Source of the DNA: Diogma glabrata
Lineage: Eukaryota; Arthropoda; Insecta; Diptera; Cylindrotomidae
Direction of reading: 5' to 3'
Assembly (NCBI GenBank): GCA_963693315.1
Contig: OY856188.1
Span: forward strand, 202,938,050-203,002,049
Length of the DNA: 64,000 bases
Both the position numbers and the translations under genes were made by a program. Under the pieces are notes generated by a model, which worked only from the letters and a program-made list of their open reading frames with translations, was not told where the DNA came from and did no database searches. Below, piece after piece: positions 11,210-23,300 of the stretch (position 1 is the first letter of the stretch; each line of letters opens with the position of its first letter).

Positions 11210-12975
11210 TTTAGTTTTTTTTTGTGGCATTCTTGCTTCGCTTCATGTAGGAGCGTTGCCAAGCTAATAGCTAATCAACTTCGAATATGCACCACGGTCA
11301 TTCGCAACAGCGACATAATTACCATGGCAGCCGATTTTTTTAAGGTCGTTTATTACGTCCGTCTCCCATTGCAGTCGTGGTCTACCTCGCGGTCGTCCAC
11401 TCCCTGTCGTACTAACGTATATTTTTTAATCATTCCAGACTGTGAATCGGCTCGTTAAATATGCCCAAACCAAGCAATCCTCTTGGAACGGATACAACCT
11501 ATTATATCTGAACCCTCAAGAAGGTCTGTGATCTCAAAGTTATATCGCGTTCTGTACTCTCCATCGTCTGTCTTAGCTTCAACTCCCTTAATTCGTTCAT
11601 CGCCGCACATCAAATCTTGCTTCTCATATGAATGGTCAAACATTCATATGTTTGGTTTTATCGTAGTTAATTTGAAGACCAATTTTTCAAGCACCACTTT
11701 CAAGCGACTTGAAAGTCTCACTCATAACAGCTTCACTTCTGCCGAGGATGACAACATCATCAGCGTACGCGATCATCTGTACTGAGTTTATTGACAAGAT
11801 ATTGTTGATAGTCGGTAGTTCCTTTTGACGGCACACATATTCCAAGGCTAGATTAAAGAGTATAGGAGAGATAGCATCACCTTGTCTTAAACCGGAGTCG
11901 ACTTTAAAGAACTTTGATATTTCGTTCTCTACTCGTACACAGCATTCAGAGTTCTGTACTGTCATTTTGCATAGTGAAACCAGTTTACCAGGGATTCCCA
12001 TTGATACCAGAGCAGATCATAGAGTCTCTCGTTCGAGAGAGTCGTTGGCCTGCCTGAAATCAATGAAGAGTTGACACACAGGTATGTTGAATTCTCGACA
12101 CTTTTCCAAAATCATCCTTACCGAGAAAAGTGCTTCGGTGGTACCGCCGCACTTTCGGAAGCCACACTGATATTCTTCAAACAGTTATTTAACAAAATGA
12201 TTGATTTTGGCTAGCAAAATGTGTGATAAGATCTTATATGCAGTTCAGAGTAGAACGATTCCCCTATAGTTTGCACATTGTAAGCGATTACCTTTTTTAT
12301 GGGTTGGTATCAGCATAGCTGCGTTCCAGTCCTGTGGTATGGTTTCAATACGCCAGATCATTTGAACAAGTTCAAACAATCTTAAGGATAGATTTTCACC
12401 ACCATGCACAATCATTTCGGATGTTATATCGTCAATACCAGGGGCTTTATTGCATTTTAATTTTGATAGTGCCGCTTTGAATTCCTCTTTGGTGGGTTCG
12501 TCTACATGTACCTTTGACGCACGAACAAGTTTTGCTCGTCATCCGACTTGTTGCTGGTCACTTAAGTTGAGAAGATTCTCAAAATAAGCGTTCCAAGTAT
12601 CTAAAATATTTTTAAGGTCTACTTGTAGCTAGCCATCTTCGTTTTGAATAGCTGTTGATCTAGTTTGAGGTCCCTTCTTTAAGGTGTTAACCTGGTAAAA
12701 GAAGTTACGCGATTGATGTTTCTTATTGAAGCTTTTAATCTCCTCACACTTTCTCTTCCACCATTCTCTCTTCATGCGTCTACATAGCTTTGTAACGACT
12801 TGTCTTGCCAGTTTATAGTTTTCCTTCGTGGACCTGATGTTGCGTCTACAAGGACATTTCAGATAGCAATCTCTTTTGTATTGAATAGCGTCAAGACATG
12901 ATTGATCCATCCATGGCTTCTGGAAGTGGTTTTGTGGTCGTCCAAGTATTCCCTCAGAAGCGCTTTAAACAGCAT
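11210..12975 (-). pseudogene. RTE-like non-LTR retrotransposon: reverse transcriptase and C-terminal region
   Basis: Minus-strand frames carry a reverse transcriptase. The segment at 11687-12001 contains GLRQGDAISPILFNLALE and the catalytic YADD at 11755-11766, preceded by a finger and palm region with frameshifts to about 12600. The frame at 12629-12910 is the linker between endonuclease and RT. The C-terminal domain at 11455-11643 ends RIAWFGHI, matching the usual RLRWFGHV motif, and is followed by a degraded tail (KRPKK..GCHGNY..A.DRGA) at about 11215-11450. Stops and frameshifts make it non-functional. The endonuclease lies further right at 13620-14170. The clade is inferred from the endonuclease, which resembles the RTE-derived domain known from ruminant CFDP2. 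Confidence 0.85.
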
Positions 12976-13619
12976 CTTTGAACAAATGTGTTATATATTA
13001 GCATTGTACTAAATATTTTATTATTTGGCCACACTACAAAAGATTGACTGTTGTACTAAATATATTCTTTCTGTTGCAAAATGTAAAATATGCCCATTCG
13101 TTTTTATACTCTTAAATAATAAAGTTGATAAAATAAATTACAAGTGTTTTACTCAAAACAACATAATAAGTGGCGACGAGGATGCTTAGCATATAGAAAA
13201 TATCCTGAAAAATATTTAATTAAAGTACATGTTAATTAATTTACAGAAATAATTTTTTTATATGCTAATACAAAAATACTACACTTCATTACAAAGTACG
13301 CATTTCAGCCATTTTGATTTTTTATGTACCATAAAAATTCTGGATTCAAATTACGCAATTTATGCAATTACACAAGTTTTATTAATAAAATTTATTTTGG
13401 ATTCACCAATTTACAAAATACATAATTTTTTTTGCCTGAAAAAAGAGAAATTTTACAATGCAGAATTATGCAGCTCTAAAGAATCGCACATTCAGAACGG
13501 TCGTAAAGAAACGTGCTGTTACTAGCACGTGATCATTTAATTTCGAGTGGTTCCATTTGGTTCCTAAGTCTGCTTATGAATCGATCGATGCGGAAAGAAA
13601 GTACTGGCAATTCTCAAAT
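12976..13619. other. Interruption or diverged linker between RT and endonuclease
   Basis: AT-rich sequence separates the two coding parts of the non-LTR element. It may be an inserted unknown element, because coding similarity stops near 12975 and resumes near 13620. No termini or target duplication were resolved. Confidence 0.4.
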
Positions 13620-14170
13620 TATTTCATAATGCAAACTCAGTCGTTCTCTCACCATTATCATTCGAATTCAAATGTAGGCTGTGGGAGCCAACCACACTTC
13701 CATAAGAGATATCTCTTCCAACCTGCCCATTAAAGTCACCAAGAACCATAATGAAGTCGCTCGTTGGTGCTTGTTTTAATGTTTTATAACCTCTTCCAGT
13801 GCTATGTAGAAAGCATCCTTCTCGTCGACGGTCTTAGTTTCATTAGGTGCATGCATGGCAATAAGAGAAATATTGTCGTATATACCGCGTACCCGTAAGT
13901 AGCAGATCCTCTCATTGACCGCGATGAATTTCATCACGGCTTCTCGTATGCGTACACCAACAAGAAAACCAGTTTCAAATTCCCTTCGAGAAGGATGACC
14001 ACTACAGTATAAAGAGTGAATATCCAAATCTAGTTTTCCTATTATTGCAGAACAATAATATCCATCCTATACCTCTCAGCTTCTGTTCCTAGACTTATTA
14101 GAGCATCACGAGCGCTCAGGCGGCGCACGTTAGACGTTCGAATTCGGTAATCTAGTCCTTTTTCACGTCC
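13620..14170 (-). pseudogene. RTE-like AP endonuclease domain (CFDP2-like)
   Basis: On the minus strand the order is RTSNVRRLSAHDALISLG..AERYRMDII at 14060-14140, then the 13776-14027 frame with EFETGFLVGVRIREAV, NERICYLRVRG and NISLIAMHAPNETK..KDAFY. This continues through a segment reading VLGDFNGQVG near 13730-13760 and SHSLHLNSNDNGER near 13660-13690. GDFN and HAP are core motifs of apurinic-like endonucleases that nick target DNA. The frame is broken by stops near 14035-14060. It belongs to the same element as 11210-12975. Confidence 0.85.
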
Positions 14171-14200
14171 AGGTAAAATTTGTGTTTTTTGTCCGGGTCT

Positions 14201-15010
14201 GTTATACTCAGGGTTTCGAACCCGAACCGAACCCGAACCCTGAACCCGCTCCGGAGCAAGATTTTTTAAAAATTATGTGAACCCGAACCCAATCAAAAAC
14301 GCGGTTCAGGTTCAATTTTTAATATAGGAAATTTAGGAAGTTTGCGTAAGAAATTTCATATTTCGCAGAATTTTTTTTGTTTCAAACAAGGTTATTTTGG
14401 TTATTATTTGTTTCAGTAGAGAATTAAATGAAAATTTTTTTCCAAAATAAATATGTGTGTAACATAAATACGGTATATAATGTAACATAAAAAAATAAAA
14501 CTAAAAAATAAAATAAAAATAAAAAAATCCCATATAATGTAAAAACATTTCCATAATATATGGAGTCTAATGACAGTGGAAAAATTCAACTTAAGCAAAA
14601 CTAAATAAGTGATGAAGAAGTTTCAACTTCGAAATTGTCATCGTCTCAACGGCGTAATCGATAGCATGTCTGCCCAAGTATTCGAGTCGGGCACTGACGA
14701 GAAAGGTTCGAAATCATCCGAAACACGAAAAATGTGAATTGGAGTTTTTTTCTGAGAAACTTCAAACCATACCTTTGAATTGAAAAATTTCAATTACTTC
14801 TTTACTTACTTGAGTTTAATTGATCTAAAAAATTCTCAATAAAAAAATATTGAATTCATAAAAAAATTCGAAAAAAATTGTTTATTTTTGTAACAAATTT
14901 GAACCCGAACCCAAACCCGAACCGAACCCGAACCCACTAAATTTTGATGTATTGAACCCGAACCTGAACCTGCACCCAAATTTTTCTGCGTTCGAAACAC
15001 TGGTTATACT
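14201..15010. mobile_element. hAT-type MITE carrying (GAACCC)n, with 8-bp target duplication
   Basis: The insertion occupies 14209-15002. It is flanked by the direct repeat GTTATACT (14201-14208 and 15003-15010), an 8-bp duplication typical of hAT transposons. Its ends are inverted: CAGGGTTTCGAA on the left and TTCGAAACACTG on the right, one mismatch in 12, with the CAG start common in hAT. Each subterminal region is packed with degenerate GAACCC/GAACCG hexamers (about 14216-14310 and 14899-14980), in the same orientation. There is no transposase frame, so it is non-autonomous. It interrupts the RTE-like element between its endonuclease and 5' region. Confidence 0.85.
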
Positions 15011-15350
15011 TTTCTGATTTACAAATTTAACAAATAATTTTTTGCCGGGGTTTAGGGTGTTAACCTTAGGCCCAACCCAAATTGTCGTGAATGAGTCCGT
15101 TCTGCTTCTTAAGATTACCAGAAACAACCTTTTTACACGTTTATATAGCGAACCGCTTGTTTCAAAACAGACGCTTGCTCCACGCCGCCCGTAACATGCA
15201 GAACACACGCTTTGGTCGTATTGGTCTTAAGACGCCAATTCGCCGTGATGTAGCGTCATTGACTACGCAGTTTTTACTCTGCTTGTCTCCGATACACCAA
15301 CCTAATTCTGTCAGCATTAACCAGGCAGCATGGTGTGGACGTCGAATTTC
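15011..15350 (-). mobile_element. RTE-like element 5' region, continuing past the hAT MITE
   Basis: Sequence right of the hAT insertion resumes the element disrupted at 14201. A diverged copy of 15134-15350 occurs at 24489-24700, sharing TTTATATAGCGARCYGCTT, the ACAGACGC block and the TTAAGRCGCCAAT block. This supports a repeated transposon 5' region and not host sequence. Confidence 0.6.
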
Positions 15351-15364
15351 GGATTTATTTAGTT

Positions 15365-15440
15365 ATCCATTCTTTATAAAAAAGTCGGACAAGTGCGAAT
15401 ATAACTCGCTCACCGAGGGTTCCGTGTATATAATATTCTA
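15365..15440. repeat. Dispersed motif GTCGGACAAGTGCG..CACCGAGGGTTCCGT
   Basis: The string AAAGTCGGACAAGTGCGA, then ACTCGC, then CACCGAGGGTTCCGTG resembles a motif I recall as highly repeated in several insect genomes. Its element of origin is not clear from this window. Confidence 0.4.
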
Positions 15441-15671
15441 CGAGAATAGTTCTTTTCAAAACACCATTTTAGAAATAAACCAAAAACGCCTTCGCAAATT
15501 ACAATATAAATTATTTTGAAATGGAAAAAATTGCACTCTCCATATGACCCCCATAGAGTGCCAAGGTCAAAAATAATTTTTTTCTAACTTTCTACTCCCA
15601 ATCCCCTCTAAATAACATTTCAAATAATGAGCCGACCGCTATGGTTTTCATTCAATATTTACATTTCCTTC

Positions 15672-15738
15672 TTTACATAGTGGCATTCGCAGGCAACATG
15701 AAAGCTGATGAACTTGCAAGGGCTGGAGCTGCATGAAA
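15672..15738 (+). pseudogene. Non-LTR retrotransposon RNase H fragment
   Basis: A short plus-strand frame reads GNMKADELARAGAA followed by a stop. This matches the GNEKADELARxGA motif near the C-terminus of RNase H domains in I/R1-type non-LTR elements. Only this remnant is recognisable. Confidence 0.65.
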
Positions 15739-17110
15739 TATTCAGGTTCAGAACCCGTCTTAGGGTTATCCAAAACGTTTGCCTTGTCATTATTAAAGGT
15801 TGATGCCGATCTCAAGATGAACTCCGAAAAAACGGTGGTAGAATCAACTACAAAGCTTGTTTGTTTTTGCGTCTAATATGAACGTGGTTATTTTAACTAA
15901 TGTAGCATTGTCAATTTATTTTAAAAAACGTAACAATTTTCATTATTTAAATCAACAACGGCGAGATCAATTTCCTGGTTCAAATAATCACAAATCACAA
16001 TTGAATTAAGTAGTTTGTTAATGTTTTTGTTTGAGAATTATTGTTTTTGTTAAAATAAAAAACGAGGAGAAACAAAATTCGTTTAATGATAATAATAATA
16101 AACAAAAGAATAGAAAAATAAAAAGTTTTTATACATTTTAGGAAATAATTTACATGCGTTTAATTGAATTGAATAATTTTAATATTATCTGCACATAAAA
16201 CTATGTGTGAAAGGAATTTTTTTGTGAATATAATATCAACAATCTTGTTAAATTAATAGGCCCTTTCCATAATTAATTTTAGTGATTTAAAAAAATTATT
16301 ATATTTTTTTAATATTTTTTATTTGTCTTGTTTCATGTCGATTTATCGATATTTTAAGCTAATTTTTCATAATAATGAGAAAATTATGGAAAATTAGTAT
16401 TATTTTCTATACATAATTCAAATATGCTTTTTAAAAAGAGAGTGCATTTAGATGTTTAAATTTTAGGCTACTTCTTATTTCATATATCCCGCCGTAGAGA
16501 AACCCCTTTCAGTTTTTGTTGAAGTGGGGTTGATAGTCAATAAAGCATTATTTAAACTGTCTAATTTATCTGTTCTTTCTTGAACGAATTTAAATAACAA
16601 AAACGTTTTTTTTAACTATCAACCGCGATTCTCATTACCACTGTTACTGTATCTCGTGTCGTGGAATCGGTAATTGAGCTAATCGCTAGTTGCAGCTTTT
16701 GTTGCTCTGTTACTTTGATGTTCACTGCAAGTGCGTCATTTATATTACAAGATACCTGCAACTATACATAACCCTGTTTTCATCGCTATGAAGGCTGAGG
16801 AGGCGAGAAAGTTTCCACCACAGCAGTTATCTTTGCGTAATCGAAATATTCGTTCGATTGTGGTATAACTCCAGTGTCAAGATATAGAAATAAGGTTATT
16901 AGGTTGTTTTGTTTCTTTTCTGATCCATTCGTTTTCTAATTTCGTTGAGTAAGATTTACTTTAATCACTGTTCAGTTCCGTTAGAGAAGTAAATAACAAT
17001 TTGCATATGCCTTCGGCTGTCATAAGTGTTGAATTTTTTTCACGAAAGTCAAGCACTTTTTGTAATAAAATTATTTCCCTTAAAATATTGAAATTTCGAA
17101 GATTGAAAAT
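15739..17110. other. AT-rich non-coding stretch
   Basis: No genes were recognised. It contains small inverted motifs (GGTTGATAGT near 16527 and ACTATCAACC near 16615) but nothing assignable. Confidence 0.4.
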
Positions 17111-18993
17111 AGGCCAATAGAATAACGGAAAAAGATATGGCTTACGTGTTGTTGCTCGTAACAGGTCAGAAATTTTTTTAATCTCTGGAGTAGGGTACTC
17201 ACATAATGGACATGCCGAGTCCACTCGCTCAGCACCTGGGGACTGGAGTTATGCAACAAAGTGTGCTGGAAATTTTTTTTTTGCTTCCTTGTAAGCGATA
17301 TAACTCGTAAATGGTGCACTTTAGGATACTGTTGCCATGGAACTTTTTTGCTCCTTAAATGTTTTTCTATAACTTAAAATAAAAAAAAAAACAAAAATAA
17401 TTTGTTTTGTTGCAAATTTTTGCGAAAAATGGCGAAAAAATGTCTAAAAATCGATGTTTTTCAATTGAATTTAGTTATTTGCAAATAGTTGTTTATAACA
17501 CAATTGACCCCTTTATCTTGTAGCAGAAACCTCAACGAAAAAAGTAAGGTTCAGAGCGTTTCATTCGGCCTGATAGTTTTTGCACAATTCCATTTTGCAC
17601 TTAATGCCCCTAAAAAAGTTGTTATCTTTGGGCAGGCCGCAAGGTCTGAGTTTTTATCCGATCGCAATTTGCTTAACGGAAATTGAAAGGGTGTAGTTTC
17701 AGCTTTAAATAGCATCTGTGTTGCCTATACCCATATTCAATATTAACAATAACTACAGTTGTTTGAAAAACCCGCGAAAATTCCTTACTTGCAAAATAAA
17801 ATTTCTCAACGAATTTTCCACTTAACGAGATGCGGTTTTAAAATTTGCAAATCCCTTAGAAAACCGAAGTTTTAAAAAGAAACCTCTCTAACATGATTTG
17901 GACCGAGTTATGGCCCAGTTTGTTTTTGAAACCTCGATTGTAACATTGTTTTTGTATGCCATATATCGACTGCAGGAACCGAGAATTTCCCTCCAAAATG
18001 ATACTGTTGTGCTCACAAGATGCTGGGTCTGTGCCTACCCAACACGCGATTGGTTACTCTGACTACTGCTTGTAACGTACTCTATGAAAAAATAAAACGT
18101 CCTGTTTAGTATACATAAAACGTACGTAGCGACACGATGTATAATTGAGTATTATTGTAATGACAAATAAATTTAATGAAAAAGTAATGAACTACTTATG
18201 TGTAATCATGTCCCAAATCATGTTAGAGAGGTCTATTTTCTAAAATCTGAGGTTTTCTAAGCACTTTGCAAATTTTAAAAACGCATCTCGTTAAGTTGAA
18301 AATCCGTTGAGAAATTTAATTTTACAACTAAGGAATTTTCGCGGTTTTTTGAACCACTGTAATTGTTGTTAATATTGAATATGGGTATAGGCAACATAGA
18401 TGCTATTTAAAGTTGACACTACATCCTTTCAATTCTCGTCAAGCAGATTGCGATCGGACGAAAACTCAGACCTTGCGGCCTGCCCAAAGTTAACAACTTT
18501 TTTAGGGGCATTAAGTGCAAAATGGAATTGTGCAAAAACTATCAGGCCGAATGAAACGCTCTGAACCTTACTTTTTTCGTTGAGGTTTCTGCTACAAGAT
18601 AAAGGGGTCAATTGTGTTATAAACAATTATTTGCAAATAACTAAATTTAATTGAAAAACATCGATTTTTAGACATTTTTTCGCCATTTTTCGCAAAAATT
18701 TGCAACAAAACAAATTATTTTTGTTTTTTTTTTATTTTAAGTTATAGAAAAACATTTAAGGAGCAAAAAAGTTCCATGGCACCAGTATCCTAAAGTGCAC
18801 CATTTACGAGTTATATCGCTTACAAGGAAGCAAAAAAAAATTTCCAGCACACTTTGCTGCATAACTCCAGTCCCCAGGTGCTGGGCGAGTGGACTCGGCA
18901 TGTCCATTATGTGAGTACCCTACCCCAGAGATTAAAAAAATTTCTGACCTGTTACCAACAACAACACGTACAATCCGTAATTCTATTGGCCTA
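17111..18993. repeat. Very large inverted repeat (arms about 790 bp, loop about 300 bp)
   Basis: The left arm 17111-17905 and right arm 18213-18993 are reverse complements with only scattered differences. They begin at TAGGCCAATAGAAT on the outside and meet near CTCTCTAACATGATTTGG on the inside. Both arms contain the same 65-codon frame (17489-17686 plus, 18429-18626 minus), which is a consequence of the symmetry. The loop 17906-18212 is unique. No transposase, target duplication or terminal signature was found, so a foldback transposon and a head-to-head duplication are both possible. Transcription across it would give a long hairpin RNA. Confidence 0.85.
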
Positions 18994-19029
18994 AAAAGGT
19001 ATGATGGGATGGAAAACCATTATATTTTG

Positions 19030-19140
19030 GGAGAAAAAAAATATCCGAATATTCGCGTATAAATATTCGAATAACGAATACTTAAAATATACCCAAATTA
19101 ATCGGATATTCGAATACTCGAATATTCGGATTTGAATGCT
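19030..19140. repeat. ATTCGAATA-type simple repeat
   Basis: Degenerate repeats of ATATTCGAATA and CGAATATTCG cluster here just right of the large inverted repeat. They may be part of a MITE but no boundaries are visible. Confidence 0.5.
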
Positions 19141-19411
19141 CTAATACGAACGCTATCTTTATGAATAAAAATGTTTGTCGGGTTTGATGCGAAATACATA
19201 CTTTTAATATAAAAAATTTCAAATATTATATTTACGAAAAAACGAACACATACAAACGTTGAACGCTAAATGGAGAAGTTTTTGAGTAGTTTTCCGAGTA
19301 TGATACACTTGCACTAAACTATGTTAATTTATGATCTGTTATAATTTTCCGGCAACGTATTGATGATTCGTACTAGTTTTGTAATAAACTTCTAAAATTG
19401 TACTTTTACCT

Positions 19412-20340
19412 TAGATTATAAAATACACAGGATAAGTAACATTTAAGTTGAAGTTTTTTTTATTAACATAAAGTAGTGTGCGAATTTAACGAGATAGTAT
19501 TTGCACTGAGAAAACACAGTAGCCTAGAAATTTAAATATCATCCAGGTTTTTCGTTGCTTGACCAAATATGCTTTCAAAATAACAGACTTATGTAAGCCG
19601 TGTTCGATTTGACTGAAGCAACTGATACAACTGACAAATTGAATGTAATTGTTGTTGTTTTTTTCAGTTGTTTCAGTCAAATCGAACGCACCTGTAGATA
19701 TTTCGTATTTAACATTTTTACCAAACAGAAAATGACCAACCTTATTCAAATTTATTTCATTTTTCTCAAAAGTATTTCGATTAAAATAAAACTGATATGA
19801 AAATTTGCTCCTATATCTAAAATTGCGTCATGTACACCTTGGTTTTATTTTCATTTAGAATAATTTTAGAGTGAAATGAATATTGTTTGACGATTGTTTT
19901 TGGTTTTGTTTTTATTATTAGAATGAAATTAAAATAAAATATATATTGTTTGGCAGTTATTTTTTTCTGGCAATAGAAGAATCAAATTATATTTTTTCTA
20001 TAAATGGAAAGAGATAACCTTGTTGCATGGGACCCTGTATTTTTGTGTTTATTTTAACAGGAGCCTTTTCTTTTGTGGAAATTATTTTCAATGCGAAATT
20101 TGAATGTAAAAAACAGCTGCAATTTTTTTTATAGTTTTATAGTGTACATACACAAAATATATAATATATTACTTATCCTGTATATTTTATAATCTAAGAC
20201 TTTTCAAAGAGTTTTATGTTTAATATGCATTGCTGCCAAAAACTAAAAACAATGGCCTTATAAAAGCCTTTTACCGAAAACTATATAAAAATTCTTAACA
20301 CAGACCGAAGTCTTGATTTCTCAGAGCCTTAATATTACAG
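19412..20340. mobile_element. Unclassified inverted-repeat element; related copy at 54000-54260
   Basis: The inverted pair CTTAGATTATAAAATACACAGG.. (19412-19443) and its complement (20168-20200) bounds about 725 bp. Sequence flanking the right repeat (20205-20325: AACTATATAAAAATTCTTAA, then CAGACCGAAGTCTTGATTTC) recurs in reverse orientation at 54070-54180. TATAATTTTCCGGCAACGTA near 19340 recurs near 54250. This defines a dispersed family with no recognisable protein. Confidence 0.6.
19603..19687. repeat. Short hairpin
   Basis: GTTCGATTTGACTGAA..CAACTGA at the left pairs with TCAGTTG.TTCAGTCAAATCGAAC at the right, around a loop of about 35 nt. It lies inside the inverted-repeat element and may be a nested small MITE. 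Confidence 0.6.
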
Positions 20341-23300
20341 TCCCTTCATATTTTTCTTTTGTAATGTTCGAAATTAAGGGGGGAGGTGAAGGGACAGGAA
20401 AACTAGCTCACGTTTATGGTAATAACTCAAAAACTAAGCAGTCGATAATTTGTTGAATTTTTTTGAAATATTTCATTCTTTTTCGATTTTTCTAAATCTA
20501 ACTAGATTCTTTAAAAAAATTTTTGTTTTGCTATCTCCTTATCTATGTCTATAAAACACAGATAAAAATAAATATTTGGAATTCTTTTGTTTTCAGTAGA
20601 CGTGGACAAATACATTTTATAACTGTAAAACTGCTATAGCACTTATAGTTTGTGAGAAATTCGATTATGTAGAAATTCAGCCGGCCATCGAAGTTTCAAA
20701 GTACAGAACTCCGAAAAACATAAAAAAAAATTGCGTAATCAACACCTCAGAACGCATGCGAACGAGATCTAGATCTTAAAATAAGTTGTGGCACATATTA
20801 TTGTAATTCCTACTACACCAGACATTTATAAGTGTCAACGGAGATTTTTTTCAGTTTGTGAGTGTTGCATCCTTAAGTATTCCAGATCTTGAATGTCGCC
20901 TAATTAGGTATTCCTGACTCTGAACAAAGTATATCAAACTAAAATAACAAATTTGGAGAGATCAGCTAGTCAAATTCACTACATAGTCTGAAAAGCTGGC
21001 AAACTTTGAACTACAAAGTTGACATTGGCTATAGTTCTTATCCTATTAAGAATAGTTCTAAATATTTAAATAGTCTGTAGTTAACTTTATAAACCTCTAT
21101 ATGAATTATTTTATTTAACCTTAACAACATTAAATCACGTCCAACAAAATTTGTACACCATGTATCTTGACGCATCACTTTCTTTATGCCAAGGTTAAAT
21201 AACAATCGAACAATATTTAACATTGAAACAAATTCATTTACTTCCCAATTTCAATCACATACTATTTCAAACAATTACATCCATTTTTATCACTCAATAT
21301 CCAAACTTCATGCATTGATGTCTTTTGATATCGTAACACCCGTCAATAACCCTCTCCTTAACACCAAAACATATAAAAACTAATGTTACAACATTACCTA
21401 AAAAGTATTTACGTTTTACGCTCGCGTTTGGATATCAATAAAAAAATTACTATTTCAATTAAATCTTTAATTTTAGATCTAGTGTCTTTAAACTTTTAGT
21501 TTTATTTATAATTTTGACGGTAACGGTTAAGTGAATTAAAGTGGTTGTGTTTTTTAAACTTAAATAAAAGCTTAGTAAAGTTACTGTTATTATTTTAAAT
21601 TGAATTTCTTTACTCATATCTTTAATTTCATAACATTTATTTTTTAGTAAATGAATTCGTTAAAACTTCAAAGTCCGCGATCTAGAGATATTCGATTAAC
21701 ATAAACAATAATAAATAATAAATTACTGAATAAATTAGAAAAAAACAATGATTACAAATACTATAGATGTTCCAGTAGATTTAGTTGGGATTAATAAGAT
21801 TTCTAACTTAAGCAATTTAAATGTAAGTTGTAGAATTAAATTGATTAATTTAAACTGTGAAAATGTCTGGAAATAAGTTTTCTAGGAAACTGCGAAACAT
21901 TTCTGAAACTCAGAACTAATAATTCTTCAATTTTCTCTCGCAATTGTTACAGCTGATTTTTAGTTTTATAATCGACAAATTATTTAATAGGTCAATAATA
22001 AAATCTATTTATGACAGCAAAACAAAAGTTATAAGATTTGTGAAAATGATCTAACTATAGTTGTTGCGGTTAAATGAATTGGATTTCTGCATATTTTTAT
22101 AGTAAAACTTGTGTTACGAGCTTGCATGTTGCTACATTTATTTGATAGACAATACAATTTTTTTATTATGTCTATATAGTAAATATTTGTTAAGGTGAAT
22201 GTTGTTATTTAACATGTCAGTTGCAATATAAATAAACAGTTTCACTTTGTTTTGAAATTATATTTTGTGTAGCCTGTAGTGAGTGGTTTTGCCACTCAAA
22301 TCAATTATTTATCTTCTTCGAAATATTGCTGTGTTGATATTTTTAGTTAAATTAATTAATATTTGATAATTTTAAATTATCTGTTTACTTTGTTGTGTTT
22401 TGTTTTATACCTTTTTCTAATGAAAATAAATTATCCATAATTAAAAAAAAAGCATGCAAAGAGTATACTAACATGTATCTCAGTTGGTTGGATGGGTTTG
22501 AAATTATCATTCTAACTACCTGTGGTATAAATGGTTTTGCATACGTCGCAAGACAAAATAAGCGGACAAGAGAAAATAATTAAAACAAAAAACGGAATAC
22601 CGAATTTATTATAACTTGTGTAATAATTGTAAATAAAAATTTGATTTGTGGTACTTTGGTGATGAAAAATTTGACAAATAAATTGATGCTGTATCTATTT
22701 ACTGACCCTAATATTTATATCATTAATTCACACGTCTATGATAGAAAAATAAAAATATTGTTTGTCAATAATGATCATTTTAAAGTATTCAACAGGGTAT
22801 TTCGCTCCTGTGGTGTGGTGTACATACCAAGGCAAATGATACGCACGTATGACATAGTTATAATCTGCAATGAGGTGTATTACTTCCGGGTATACTAACG
22901 TCAATCTTGAATCGGATACAACTTATTATTTTAAGTAGTACAACATACACTTCTACTAACTAGTGTTCTAGTGTGCGTAATAGTGTATCACCCAAATCTC
23001 ATCAACAGTATAAATATTTTGGAGATAATTTAAAAAAATGCTTTGACCTAAAATCTTTGACCACAAGCTTTTTCGCTTTTTTAACTAAAAAATATCCAAA
23101 TATCGCGTTCGGTGTTTACAAATTTGTGTTGGCTCATTGATCCTCTTCGTTTTATTTTGTTCTACCAACTAAAAATATTTGTTGCAATTACTATTCAAAG
23201 TCTCAAGTTTTTATGCATCAAAGAGCATCTAAAATTTAAAATTAGCTCTTTAATTCAATTATTTTTTACTGATACCTTAGCAGGAAGGCGATTAAATTTT

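Noticed and set aside
14213..14980. (GAACCC)n tracts as interstitial telomere or promoter repeats
   Set aside because: They lie within a bounded hAT-type insertion with inverted ends and an 8-bp duplication, and they do not match TTAGG-type insect telomere repeats.
17489..18626. Duplicate 65-codon frames as a conserved small protein
   Set aside because: The two frames are identical because they are the two arms of one inverted repeat. The sequence shows no domain and the copies carry no independent evidence of selection.
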